NCBI RefSeq assembly: GCF_008831285.2
Contig: NC_045140.1
Span: 16,738,370 to 16,802,369 of the forward strand
Length of the DNA: 64,000 nucleotides
DNA from: Nymphaea colorata
Lineage: Eukaryota; Streptophyta; Magnoliopsida; Nymphaeales; Nymphaeaceae
Reading direction: 5' to 3'
Below the pieces are notes generated by a model. That model was given only the letters and a program-made list of their open reading frames with translations. It searched no databases and had not been told where the DNA came from. Position numbers and translations under genes: made by a program. Positions 13,405-25,607 of this stretch are shown here, piece by piece; within the stretch, counting starts at the first letter, position 1; each line of letters starts with the position of its first letter.

Positions 13405-14439
13405 AGATGTACAACTTCACAACATGGCACAACCTAAACAAAACAAGTAGGTGACCGACTCTCGGGTACAAACTGGCAAGAGGAAAGTCCCACATTTTGA
13501 GCGAAGAAGAAGAGAAGACGATTGATTATCCACAAGGCGAAGATGTGCATGTTTCGGTCGAGAAAATGACACACCATGTCATAGCGCCGTCACTCTTTAA
13601 TCCTCGAAAATTGATTCTTAGAGAGAGAGAGAGAGGCGATGACTTTTATAAGTTATTACTCGAAGCACTTGGTAAAACGACTTGCTCAACCTTATCGCTT
13701 CGCTTTACATTTGGATATAGGAGATTATTGCTTCGAACTACGTAAATTATTGTCTTCTTTCTTGTTGCTTCCAACATTCTCTTGAGTGTGAAACAGAGTG
13801 TTGTTTTGTGTGTTGTTCCTAACCAGATAAAGGACAAACAACATTTGGAGCTTCTTGTTGATCTTCTCTCTCTGCAAGCGGGCAAGCACCAAGCAAAGAC
13901 CCGAAGATGTTGAAGTTGTAGGGGCAACCCCAAACATTTGCAGAGCTGGTTATATGCGCAGGCTGGTGCATAAGTTTTTCTGCGCCATTATGCTTTAGGA
14001 CCAAAACCAAAATGTCTCCGGTTAATAGAAAAACAAAAACAGAACTTTTTATCTACACAAAAATTAGAAAACAAAAAAATGTTAAAAAAGATTAAAAAAA
14101 CATTTCTTTTTTAAAAATTTCCAGAATACCCCCACTCCAAGCCTTTTGTTTTGGTGTAGGTCTCACATGCACCGAATGCTTTAAGCAACTCATATCGGGC
14201 ATAGGAAATAAAGCGAGCCTTATCACTAGTGATGTGGTCACTGTGAAAACACATAAGGTTTTGGTGCACTTTGCACAAGGTTTGTCCACAACTTAGAAGC
14301 AACAGAGAAAGCCTCGAGGAAGAAGTAATCATGTGGCGTTTGCACAAAGTTGGGGGTGTCCAAGATGAGCACATTATCTGCATATTAGAGGAGATCAGAG
14401 AACCGATCATGGGCAACTCTATGAGAGAAAGGAAAATAA

Positions 14440-14970
14440 CATTAACATAAGCCCAACAAAAAGTTGAACTTGAAAAAGATTACATCTATAAATCAGCTCT
14501 TAATGCTTGTTGAATGTACCAGTATTTTCCCATAGGTTATGTGAAATTAACCAAACGTCATACAAAATGGAGGAAGACATGCGTTCCACTGAGACCGCCT
14601 CATTTCTATAGATAGTATCATTTCTGGAGTTCTAAATGACCCACCAAAACGTAAACAACCAAATTCTCCAGATGATGCGCCATTTTTTTTTGTGTCTCAC
14701 TCTAGTTGGTCCATGGATCAGGTCCTGAATTGTAGATATGTTTGTGACTTCGATGGAGGCATAGACCAAGTAAGTGCATAAAGATCTTGGGCAGCTCTAT
14801 GAGAAAACCCCTTGCAACTACTCCTCCAAAGAACACTTCTGGTGAAATAGATGTGTAGAGGCAAGATACCTATTATATATAATTGAATAATTCGCCCTTC
14901 TTCGTTAGTTGTGACTGCACTTTGCGCACACAGACCACTTCTGGATCCAAGACACACAGCAAAAACCAAA
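14440..14970 (-). mobile_element. LINE-like (non-LTR retrotransposon) 3'-end remnant
   Basis: Read on the minus strand at about 14700-14520, the sequence encodes a Trp-rich stretch (WRIIWRIWLFTFWW), then a NSRNDTIYRNEA-like motif. This resembles the C-terminal part of plant LINE reverse-transcriptase proteins, where WxxWxxRN-type motifs precede the end of ORF2. The frame contains stops and the reverse transcriptase itself is absent, so this is at most a short decayed tail. The call rests on pattern recall, and a chance resemblance is possible. Confidence 0.35.
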
Positions 14971-15399
14971 ATTTATGAAGTGTATGAGTCGCAAAAACTC
15001 TTACCCACCGCAGGAAATCCTGCGGCAAATTTGGGTCTTATCCAGATTAGATTACTGTCAATGGTCTTCCCAACGATTATGAGAGATTTGCCACCTCAAT
15101 CACCACCAGTTTGACATTCTCATTTTTACCAGTCTATATGATCACTTTTTAAATCAGGTGAAAAGAGTTCAAATCTTAAAGCCAAGAACCACTCATTGCA
15201 AGTGAGAATGCTCAAGTGGCATTTGTGGGATTCAAGGGTCATGAACGAGAAGGGTTTAGATGTGCTCGAAGCGCTCATTTACAGCAGAATCAAGCAAGTT
15301 TGAAACAGCAGATTCAAGTGGAATTTGTGGTTGTCCTTATTTATTAACTTCTAGTTTGTGATCACTCTCAGTTCATTTGGTTGTTTCCTCTCAAGTGAC

Positions 15400-16600
15400 A
15401 GTCGAAAGTGTTTGAAATGTCTTTAGTTAATTTCAAAATGTTGCTGAAGATCAGCTTTATGCACAAATTGAAATCTTCCAAACCGACAATGGAGGACAAG
15501 TTCAAAAGTGAACAGCTTGAGTCTTTTCTGACCAACAACGACATTTTCCACCGGTTTTCGAGTCCTCGAATACCAGAACAAAATGCATGGCATGGTTGAG
15601 AGGAATCATGAGCACATCGTGGAAACGGGCTTAGCCATGTTGGGCATGAGAAAAATGCCATATGGTTTTTGGACATGTATTTAGAACAACTGCTTTCACC
15701 AGAAACAGATTGCCAAGAAAATACGACGGGCAAAAGCCACCTTTCGAAATATTTTCTTTTTTAACAAAAACCAGATTACCCTCAATTGAAAATTTTGGGT
15801 CTATGTACTCTATCCAGTTTCAACCTATTACAATATCCACAAGCTTGAGCTAAAGACAAAATTCTGCATATTCATTGGATATGGGTAAGACACAAGGGAT
15901 TTATGTGTTATTCGAGAAAAAATCTAGAAGAGTCTACGTCAGTTGGCATGTATTTTTTTCAATGAAGAGAAACTTGGCATCTTTCATCTTGATCTGTCTA
16001 GTTCAGTTCACAATCCCCGAAGTTGAGAAAAATTGGAGAAATTGAGACTCTACCTACAAGCACCCACCAACACAAATTCCCACTGATAGTGAAAGCATGC
16101 ATCAACGCCACCACCATCGCTGCTTTTCAAAAACAATTCACCGAAATCCAATTACACCAAACTCCACTAGCATTATCCGCACCTTTAGAGACCAACTCAG
16201 AAATTAATCTCAGTCCAGAGCCAACTATTGAACCCATTTCTCAAAATCTACTTGAAGCTAGCAACTGAAGCAACCACCACAGAACTTTTTATCCCATAGT
16301 GAACCCTCCTCAATCAACCCACACCCATTGATAACTAGGTTGATGATGGGAACCTTGAAACCCAAAGACCATATGATGACGTCCCCTAGAAAACTCATAC
16401 CCAGGAACCATCAAACTCGTACCAATCTGTGTGTGCACGATGACGATGATTCCGCAACCATTGAATGTTTGATATTTTTTTGTCAAAGTGTTGTAACTTC
16501 TCAATAATCTCTGGTGCTTTGACGGGGATTGCCGCTTAATGTTTTGGACACGCTGCCCAGGTCTGGGGGGGAAGATGAATGTAACGCCTATAGCGCTTAG
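15400..16600 (+). mobile_element. Ty1/Copia LTR-retrotransposon fossil
   Basis: The plus strand carries a decayed copy of a Copia integrase region at about 15.40-16.02 kb, recognisable from its integrase-core flavour. A Pro/Ser/Thr-rich linker follows at about 16.02-16.27 kb. A purine tract rich in G lies at about 16563-16579, directly before a TGTAACGCC sequence that looks like the start of a 3' LTR at about 16580. Gag, protease, reverse transcriptase and RNase H are not detectable, and no matching 5' LTR was found. The element is broken, with several breaks and a large internal loss, so it looks old. Confidence 0.75.
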
Positions 16601-19300
16601 TAAACTAGCGCGATTCCTTTGACGAAGCTGTGTAGAGTTTTTCCATGGGCTACCAGACAGAAGACCTCTGATGAGATTCGCTCAATGCCAGAGAACCTTC
16701 ACCTTTGGCAAAGGCAATCGAAACATTTCGAGCCCTCCCCCTCCCCCTCCCCCTCCCGTCCACGCGGTCCAAACCACCCGCTCCACTGTTTTTGTTTTCG
16801 CTGACGAAATTTGGTCCTCCGGAGGCCGACGAGAGCTTGTCCGCCGGAAGTCGTCGATAGCTGCATCTGTCTCTCTTTGTCCTCTCGCTCACTCTCTTTC
16901 TCTCCCCGTCTTTATCACTTCCTCTCTCGCTCTCTCGTTTCTTCTTCACGCTTCTGCCTCTTTTGTTATGTTGGTGGCGAGTTGTTCCCCTGTGGCTGTC
17001 GGTCGCAGAGAAGGTAGTGTTCCTTTCTTTCTTTCTCTCCCGTTCTTCTTTTGATTTGGGATTTTTGATTAGCATTCCTTTGCTCAGTGAGTTTTGGGGT
17101 AGGATTTGAGGGTTTTTTCTTCTTGCCCTTTGTTTTCAATGTTCAAATTCGTTGGTTCCAGCTATGTTGGATGATCATAATTTTGTGCTTGGGATTTGCT
17201 TTTTCTTTTTTTTTTTCCCCTCAAGTATTTGTCAACCATTACAGGTGGTGTCGATGATCATGCCTTTTTTTTGGTACACATCTGAGTTCTGGTAGTATTG
17301 GGTCATATGGGTTCTTTGCTGAATCTGTGCATCTTCTTTATGACATCCTTCTTCTTATTCTTTATTGTTTTTCGATGTTGCTCCTCTTTGTTTTTCTATG
17401 TTTTCCATCGTATACTTTTGTGATTGTAGATACCTGCATATTGATGCTTCTGACGGCAGAGTAACTAGTTTCTTATTTAACTGGTAGCCCCAGTTTCCCC
17501 CATCAAATATGCCCATCAAAATTTCTTTTGCCTCCACAGCGTCAATTAACCAAATATTCCTTGTGGACTAGCTAGTCCGACATTCCTCCACAGCGTGAAT
17601 TAATCGAACATACTGTATATTTTTGCTAAGCATGTTCAATGCAGCACTTTTTTTTTTTCTTGTTTTGATTATGTTCATTGGATTTTTCCATGTTTGATCA
17701 TTCTATTCTTCCCTGTCCTGTTTTACACAAGGGCAATATTTTGCTTTTCAATTTTTTGTTTGATAGCTGAGTTTTGTTTCTTAGAATGAATCTGCTATTT
17801 GAATTGTCACCAAGACGTGAACGTGGACGAAGTATTTGAAAATGTTTCTTAATTTGTTTCTACAAATTGATAATTTCACTTGAATAAAAAGTTTCTTATT
17901 TCCAGTTTCTAATGGTTACTATAATAACCATTTTTTAAAGAAAATTTCAAGGGAATAAATCTCACGTTTGTAGATGTAATAGGTGTCATTATGTCACAAA
18001 TGCCAGCATACGTAGACAATCATGCAGTTCTGTATGCCTTGCGTATATGCATCATACAATTGGTCTTCCAGTAAAAACGCGGTCGACATTACCTTCTCGG
18101 GGCCAATACAAGTCGACCTTGGTCTATCAAGTTTGCAGCAAAGTTTCAGTTACTTTCTATCTCTTTATGTGCTTGTCACTGCCATTGCCTTCAACTGCTA
18201 CGCGTTCTATGGTAGCTACTGTATTCTGTAGGGATGGAAATGAACCTGTCATGCCTTTCACTGTGCAAAATCAGTGTCACTCAAAGGATCTTACTCAAGA
18301 ATTAAGTATTGCATGGTGTTTGGGTGCTGATGAGACTATTGCTTGTGGAGGATATTCACATGAACCTTGCACCTTTTTGTTCTCAAGTTTATCTAGTGAA
18401 ACCAGTATCATAAAGAGAAAGTTGCAAAGAAAATCTGGATATTGCTGTTCATGAAGATTGTGGTGTTGTTTTGGTGGGGATTCTTTGATGTCTTCTTTAA
18501 TTAATTTTTTGTATAAATTTCCGTCATTTTCGCGACATGGAAATTATTGTTACTATTACTATTTTCTAGATTCACCAATGTTTCAGGTGAATAGCTGAAT
18601 TAATTCACCTTAAGAAAAAAGAACCCTGGATTTCCGTCTTTGCTTATCCAAGAAATCGGGTGAGCCGGTCGTCGACCTTAATTACTCTGGCCGGCATCCA
18701 TCAACCTTTAGTGGATACCCGCCTCCACCGGTCGAGCATATGCAAAAACCAACACATTCTCGGCAGCCATGACCAGAAGGAGCGGTCCGAGAGTTCTTCA
18801 CCTGGGACCAGTAAGCTTGTTGTATTGGTGGGAAGGGTAAGCCTTGTCTTCAGCTTGTTCCTGCCTTCCCTGACCTGCATCTACTATAGTCTTCCACTCT
18901 CTGGGCTTCTGAGACCTCTTCCGCTTGCCTCTCTTGCTTGGCGACTGAATTGCTGGCGAGGCTGTGAGATATCAATTAATCTTTGCTTGTTGCTATTCCC
19001 CTGGCCTCTTCCCACTTTCCTTTCTTGTTTCTTCTCTCTATTTTTGCCCCTGGCTTGAGGGACTCTGTTTGGTGCTCATCGGAGGCAAGTCGCGGAAGCA
19101 AGATCGGAGACATTGCCAAGGTGGCACATTAATTGCAATCCTTCCATTTGATCAGGTCTGCAATGATGTCATTGATTTCTTTTTCTTGGTTGATTCCGCC
19201 TGAAGTGTTGATTCAGGAGCTCTGTAACTGCAACTTTTTATGTTACAACTGATGGTGACGTCAGTGATTCTGGTGGTAGCGCAGAGGAAGGAGATGAAAG
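16600..19300 (+). other. Possible transcribed locus of unknown function
   Basis: From about 16.72 to 17.06 kb the plus strand is CT-rich and GC-rich like a plant 5' leader. It is followed by a possible donor (GAAG/GTAGTG near 17014) and T-rich intron-like DNA. Two further stretches look partly coding: a 135-codon open frame at 18047-18454, and a short Pro-rich open segment near 18660-18770. I recognise no domain in either, and exon joins cannot be set with confidence. It could be a non-coding RNA, a gene remnant or chance. Confidence 0.2.
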
Positions 19301-20863
19301 TTAAAAGTCTGAATAATTAATTTTTCGTGGGGAAGGGAGCCATGATGGGGAGGTGCCAATATTTTTGGATTTGAAATTTTTAAGGGGGACTGGAGTTGCG
19401 AAGCTCGTAGATAACTGAACTTTATGCTTTATAAAAAGTTAAGGACCGAGAAAATAAATCTAACTCCAGCTAATCAAACAATCAGTTTTCATGGTCCAGT
19501 AAACATAAATTATTCTTGGATGCCCAGACCCTGAATTAGTCATTCACGATTTTTATACAATAAATAACTAATTGAAGCCATCAAATTTATAAGGAGCTAG
19601 ACGTGGGTTTGTTTCAAACAGAGGAAGAACAGAAACTACTACAAGAAAGTTATTCTGTGAAATGTATATGCAGAAATAAGTTTTATGTTAATCTTCCGAA
19701 GCAACTTGCCCAAGATAACTCGAGCTCAGCTCGTAAATTCTCGAGCTTAAAGTATTTGCTTGGTCTTCACTTGTTTATCTTACGACTTATTCTGCACACC
19801 CCCTGCCTAATTAGACGAGTTCCACTTGACGGGCTCGTTCTCTTAAAGTATTAACTTATGCTGAATTGATGAGATAAAATAACTAAAGTACCTTCGATGC
19901 AAAAGATTTTCATGCTTATTAATTCGCGTTAACCTTTTTATCTATACCTGCCTTATCAATTGTACATATCCATATCTTTATCATGTAGAGGATACGGATA
20001 TGAAGAGAACAAAAGTCATTGCTGCTGGCTATATCCGTATCCTTTCTAGATATCTATGTGCTTTCTTAATAGAGGTGGGGACCTGCTGCCCCATGATATT
20101 CCAATCGGAATTGTACCTATTTAATAATAGATCATCTTTAACTACACTCCAATCAATTGATACTTTATTTATATCTAGGGTGAATTTTCTTTTTTCTTTA
20201 ACGATAGAACATTAAGCAAGAGAAATTTAGGTGTATTCATAAAATTAACTATACATTTATCATTCTTTTTGCATGGCTTGTAAATGTTCAATAAATGAAC
20301 ATGAATTTGACAGAAATTGACTCATGGGCCTGTTGAGAAGTTAAGAACCTGTTGTTATCATCTCTTGTTAAAAAATTGACTTAGCTGAAGCGGTCGATTC
20401 TAGGTAATTTGACCATTTCAGTCAGCATCTTAGCCGTTCTACACTCTGAGGAACCTTAATTAGCCCCAGCATTATTTGGTGAGTAGCCAGTAAGACAGAG
20501 AGGGCCGATACGCTAATATTAATAACGCTACATGCATTAATGGTGTTATAATCCTTTTCTAGAATACTTCAGAGAATCAGGAGAAAGATATCGAGCCATA
20601 TACAACTATCAAATCGATCAAACTTAAGATATATATTTTTTATATAGAACACCAGATAGCTGGAAACCAAAAGATGAATATACAGAAATCCTCAAGACGG
20701 TGCTACATGTCTCCCTTGAATTGGACTCTGCGTTCGAAAAAGAACCGGTCATTGCAAACAATTTGTCATCTCTTTTAACAACACTGGCTTGCAGGAGGGG
20801 AGCCATGGAAACTTGGCACCCAAAACTGTAACAAAAACGAGCCTAGTTACTGGTATATGCCTG
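19300..20863. other. Intergenic spacer with one perfect inverted repeat
   Basis: No gene is recognised. A 13-base perfect inverted repeat (19989-20001 with 20031-20043) is the only clear structure. The right end lies downstream of the second HMA/CaaX gene and includes its 3' untranslated region. Confidence 0.5.
19989..20043. repeat. 13-bp inverted repeat (hairpin)
   Basis: AGGATACGGATAT at 19989-20001 is the exact reverse complement of ATATCCGTATCCT at 20031-20043, with a 29-base spacer. The function is unknown. Confidence 0.8.
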
Positions 20864-22125
20864 CTACATAATAGAGCAAGGGTCGGAGTTGTAGCCGTAG
20901 TTGCTGACTGCAGGAAGAGGGTACACGATATGCTGTGGTAAATTGGGATGGTAAACATACGGCCACTGCTCCACGGGCTTCTTCTCCTCTTTTTTCTCAC
21001 TCTTCGCTTCTTCTAAGCTCTCCATCTCCACCCTGATGTTCTTCTTCCTTAGGGAGGTCACCAGTTCATATGCATTCATGTCCTCGCCTATCACTACCAA
21101 CTTGCCTTTGTCCTTCTCATCCAAAGCTACCGACAGCACACCTACAATCCATATAAATTTTCTCTGTTAACTGATGTACATGTACATATCACATATGATA
21201 TGAATAAATTTTGAAGATCGGATAAAGTTTCTTAAGGCTTTTTTAGATGAAATGTGGGGACTCCATCATAAAAACGACAATCATTGATTTTGGAGGCTGA
21301 AGATCAGAAATCTGCTTGCACTCAATCACATTAGCCAATTCAATCAAGGGACCTGTAAGCAAGAGCATATTAAACCGGTTCTTTTTCTCAAACATTGACT
21401 TGAGGGTCAGAACGACTCTGTGGAAGAAAAAGTAGACTCAGTACGCTTTTTGCCAACCGAGTTTAGGATGTTCACGGAGACTCGAACGACAGTAAGAAAC
21501 AGAAGAATTGAAAGAAAGTGTGCGTATACATACCTTCAGCAGAAACAGCAGTCTTGAGGGCCTTAGACCTGCTCTTCTCATCATACATGTCCACCTTCAG
21601 CACCAACTTTTGCTGCAGAACAGAAAAGAAAAGGGAACAATGATCAGAAAACAAAAACGAACATCTTTTTTTTTTTTTTTTTCTTTTTTGGGTTAAATGT
21701 GCGATGATAAGTTAAAGCATCTTCTAGCGATCTTCGATAGATCAGAGTTCTAGCTAGCTGCTAATAATGTTCCGAGATATGCAATCAAGTTACAGACCCA
21801 CTAAATGTTTGACAAGAGATTATAGACGCAAACATGAATGGCCAATTGGATTCGTCAATTGTTGAGTACCCTGGATTAGAGGACAAGAAGTCCATCAAAC
21901 GAGATGGACGCAGTAGGTCGAGAAACAGAATTCTCCTCTGTTCTAGGAACAGTCTTCCTATCAAGCAACGAAACGACCTGATCCCGGAGGAGTAACTTGG
22001 AAGGTTCCTCGACGATCTCAAAATGCAGCATGGGACGTGATCTCCCCTTTGCTCTTTGATCTTCGTCTTCGATACTAAAAGCAACAAGTTCGGAAGAAGA
22101 AAACGAGAGAATCTTATACCTTCAT
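20864..22125 (-). CDS. Small HMA-fold isoprenylated protein (cysteine-less HIPP-like), gene 2
   Basis: Three coding exons on the minus strand: 22120-22125 (Met-Lys), 21534-21612 and 20864-21141, giving about 120 residues. Residues 1 to about 70 form an HMA fold (KLVLKVDMYDEKSRSKALK, then KLVVIGEDMNAYEL and a LRKK helix). The metal-site cysteines are replaced by Tyr and Lys. A short KKEEKKP-type linker and a Tyr/Pro/His-rich tail end in CSIM, a farnesylation-type CaaX box. It resembles the rice small HMA proteins that begin MKQKIVIKV and carry a CRSKAM or KSRSKAM helix. It lacks the long repeat linker of gene 1 but shares its intron positions and phases, so the two are paralogues. The role is probably a membrane-anchored adaptor and not a metal carrier (inference). 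The start codon is supported by the donor right after AAG and by a TATA box upstream. Confidence 0.88.
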
Positions 22126-22271
22126 GATGGAACTGCGAAAGATTTGACGGAGGTGGGCTTCCCTTGTTGCCGGAGAGAACTGAGTAAAAGGGTTTCTTGA
22201 AGTTCTGCTCTGCTTCAAAGTGACTAGAGCGGGTAGATCTTCTGTGCGAAGAACTAAGTAGGAGAGCTTCG

Positions 22272-22282
22272 GTATATATAAC
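22272..22282 (-). promoter_or_regulatory. Candidate TATA box for HMA gene 2
   Basis: A TATATATA element on the minus strand lies about 150 bases upstream of the proposed ATG at 22123-22125, parallel to the arrangement in gene 1. Confidence 0.5.
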
Positions 22283-22299
22283 GTAAGACGCACAAGAGA

Positions 22300-23303
22300 G
22301 AGGAAGCAGGGGACGGTATGGGGAGAAGGAAAGGTCGCAGGAAACAGCCAGGTCGTTGCCCCTTAGTTTACGCTGCTGGGTCCCACAACGGAGACTTCCG
22401 AGTCTCCCAGGATTTTAACTTGAAAAATCTGAAATTCAATGTGCCGGACATCTGGTTCCTGGCTCCGTAATAATAATAATAAATATTATTTTATACAATT
22501 TTCTGGAAAAAAAAATCTAAAAAAGATCAGGCGGAGCTCGTTGTGGTTGGAAAGGAGGATAAGTGGAATTCGAGAGATCTAGTTACTCTCAACGTCGGTG
22601 GGAAAATGATTGGAATGTGTTTGTGGATGTGAAAACGATGCATAATCAAGGCTTCGAACTATCTGGGCTTCATACTTATCTTATAATAAATACTTAGCAA
22701 TAAAGTTGAGCCCAAGTTGGAAAATTCTACAAATTTGAAAGCAAGAGTTGCGCCAGACCTTTTGGTTTTTGTTTTTTTTCATTTAATTCACTTTGAAAAT
22801 GATATAATTTGTCGGGATGAACGTTTGTGGGGTTCCAATGGACCTTTTCAATAAGATGTCTACGCCGTTAGCTAATATTAGTGGGGACAAAAGCATGTAT
22901 TTGAGGGGCACTAATAGATGGTAACCCGAACTGTTACATAATAAAACAATTTATGTGGGCCTGTGTGAACTTTTACGCGTAGTATGGGAGACAATTTCTT
23001 TCAAAAACGCGAGTAAATGGGAGGTGGAAACCACCAGTGACGTCCTCTGCCCGCGAGTAAGAATGCAGTGACATCGATTTTGTTGTCCTTATTTTCCCAA
23101 TTTCTAGTTATGTAGGACCCTACTCACATGATATGAGTAGTAACTAGGAGTAGACATACAATATCAGTCTTCGTTCGGGGTCCTCTTCACTGGGCATTTA
23201 AGGGCCCCTAGAAGACCGAGACCCAGTCGTCATTGACTTGGTGGGTGTTAGTCCAACTCTGCAACAGCACATTCACACAAAAGTCTCTCTCTCTCTCTCT
23301 CTC

Positions 23304-23338
<35 letters not shown>

Positions 23339-25400
23339 GTTCTAGTCTCTGACAGCATGTTTGGATGGGGATGAGGAATCCTTTACGTGGCCACCTGCAT
23401 AACCACTGAGTTTAATTTTACCATTTGATTCATGTAGTGGGTGGTTCTTGTCTCTAAAGTTTTGAAATTAATCAGCATTCAAACATGACACACCTCGACT
23501 TCGTGACAAAAATGTAGAAGTTATTGACCAATTTGTTGCTGAAATAACATAAGTTTTGTATCGAAAGGTATAAGAAGAAGATGGTGAAGTAATAGCACAA
23601 AAAAACTGATGAACCTTGTGCCTCGAATATATGACGTTTTGGCTTTATTACTGTTTAGAATGCTGTTCAACCATATGCCTACCCATCTCATTCTTGGAGT
23701 CGACCAAGGCATGGTCGTGGTCGTCGTGCAGACCTTAGACCACCTTCATTGACTCAAGCAAGTCATATCCTTCTAATTAAAAAATGTGGGTGGAGCCAGA
23801 AGTTTTTTGTTGGGACTCTAAATAGTACTTCAAAAAAATTGTACAGGGGCCAAACAAATAATTTTTCAAAAATTTTACATCTGCCTAATTAAAGTTTTCA
23901 AAAATGCAAACATAACTTTTCAACCTATATGCATGAACAATTGGACGCAATTAAATCTAGTACAGTAGTTAATTAAATATCATAACGTTTACATAGTTCT
24001 CGGTCTGATCCATCATTGATTTAGTTAGCATGTTTACCGCTAAAATCTGAAATTAAGTATTTCAAGAACCCTTGTGAACTAACAAATTCAACTTTAAGTT
24101 TCAAATGGACGAATTTCTGAACACCGATTGCCATAATCTTACATTTGAAAAGTCTGCCTGAACGCACTACAGAAAAGAAACAAAATTGGCATGTTGGTGA
24201 GAGCAAGGAAGCCGAATCCGCTTCCTCCGGTCGTCATGAACCTCTTTCTATTTGAGAAGTCTGACTGTTAACTATAGATCGATCAATCTAATGCATGGAA
24301 TTCTAAAGTTGAAGAAGGCGCACACCTAACGAAGAAGAAGGATTCCTGAAACTGCTGGTCAAGAAATCAAATCAGATCTCCTCACCCACCCAATACACCC
24401 TTTAGATCCTTTAAATGTATATTACTGGTCCGAGACAAGGGGAGAATTTGGCTGATCGGTTTTTATAAATGCTTCGTAAAATAGTTTTTTTTAACCCTCC
24501 CACCTTCAAGGGTCCTCAGTAAATCCAAAAGCTTTGTTTGGATGTGTGTTTCCTTTTCAAGAGGTTAGAAAAGTTTGACTCCTTTTAATCAAACTAGCAG
24601 AGACAACCAAAATTGCACTGGATTAATACTCCTTTCTTGTCTCTTAGGGCACTACAGATTTCCTGAATCTCCTGCATGGAAGCTTCCCAAAATATTCAAA
24701 AAATCAGTCTACCCAGAGGGCGGCTGCTAACGCTTGAATTGTGAGTGGATACGTTTTCTCCATCTCTCTTCCTTGACAGAATGTTAGTAATAGAGAGGGG
24801 AAAACAAAGTGAACCTCATTATGTACGCCCATGTTTGATCGAAAAAAGAAATTTTTTGTAAAGATAAGAGAAGAAATCAAAGATTCAAACAGACATCTTG
24901 TTTTCAATTGTTTCTTTTTCTTTTGGCGTATGGTTGAAAACCTGCAAGCACGGCGGCCACCTTGTCCTCGGCGACACTCTCCTTTCTCCTTCCCTCCTTT
25001 CCTGGTCGCTCGCCCTTCAATAAGCTGAAGCTGAAAGGCAGTCCAACCCCGTCTCCTCATCATAGACGGAACCATGAGTCACCACCAATTGGGGCGGCTG
25101 TTCTAGATTGTGGGTGAATCGCTGCCACATGAATTTCAAGAGTTGCTGCTGCAATTGCTTCTCCGCAATTTAATTACTGGTCTCTCAATCATCTCCGCAA
25201 TGACGCACCCAAAAGTAGCACCAACACCCAGCAGATCGTTAAACCTTCGATCGTAGATTTTTAAAACTTTATATCCAATTTGAGATAGGTTCCGATCGAT
25301 CCCCACTGTAAGAGGATCAATGTTGGTATGTAGTTATGCACTGTACCAACTTCTTGATAATAACTTGCAGTCATCATTTCATCTTGTAAAATAATCCCAA
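22300..25400. other. Intergenic region without recognised genes
   Basis: The open frames are short and match nothing known. The region contains a (CT)n-(TA)n compound microsatellite at 23284-23338 and AT-rich spacer. A GGTGGAGCCAGAAG-type word near 23790, followed by A/T-rich DNA, recalls high-copy plant repeats, but no boundaries can be given. Confidence 0.5.
23284..23338. repeat. Compound (CT)n-(TA)n microsatellite
   Basis: About ten CT units, a TTTA spacer and about twelve TA units. Confidence 0.95.
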
Positions 25401-25404
25401 GCAG

Positions 25405-25607
25405 TCTAAAGAACCTCTTCCTCTGCAGGTGGGGTCATTACTTCTTTAGAATGGTAGCTGTTTAGAACAATAGACTGGAGGTTGCCTGATTCAAACTCCA
25501 ACTGGGCCTTTTCAAGCTCTTCTGTGATCTCAAACTTGGTTAGCGTAACAATTTTTCTTCCTCCATGAGAGGTTACAATGGTCCTCCTCCTACTCCAAGA
25601 TGGCCTT
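25405..25607 (-). other. Open, coding-like segment without a start codon, unrecognised
   Basis: Read on the minus strand, about 66 codons are open from just after a possible AG acceptor near 25608 to a TAG near 25405. The composition is protein-like, with an acidic/amphipathic stretch around TKFEITEELEKAQLEF. The lack of a start suggests a terminal exon or a relic. I do not recognise the family. It lies about 0.5 kb from the plastid-derived insert but does not look plastid-encoded to me. Confidence 0.25.

Larger units (their letters stand above)
8500..14430. other. Intergenic region without recognised genes
   Basis: This is AT-rich spacer with only short open frames that match nothing I know. 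It contains long A/T runs (about 10.1-10.2 and 11.8-12.1 kb), a (TA)n run at 12855-12882, and a 13.0-13.4 kb segment rich in GAGTCA/TGACTC words between direct repeats. A region around 13.6-13.9 kb contains a TATA-like element and CT-rich DNA but no assignable product. Confidence 0.5.
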
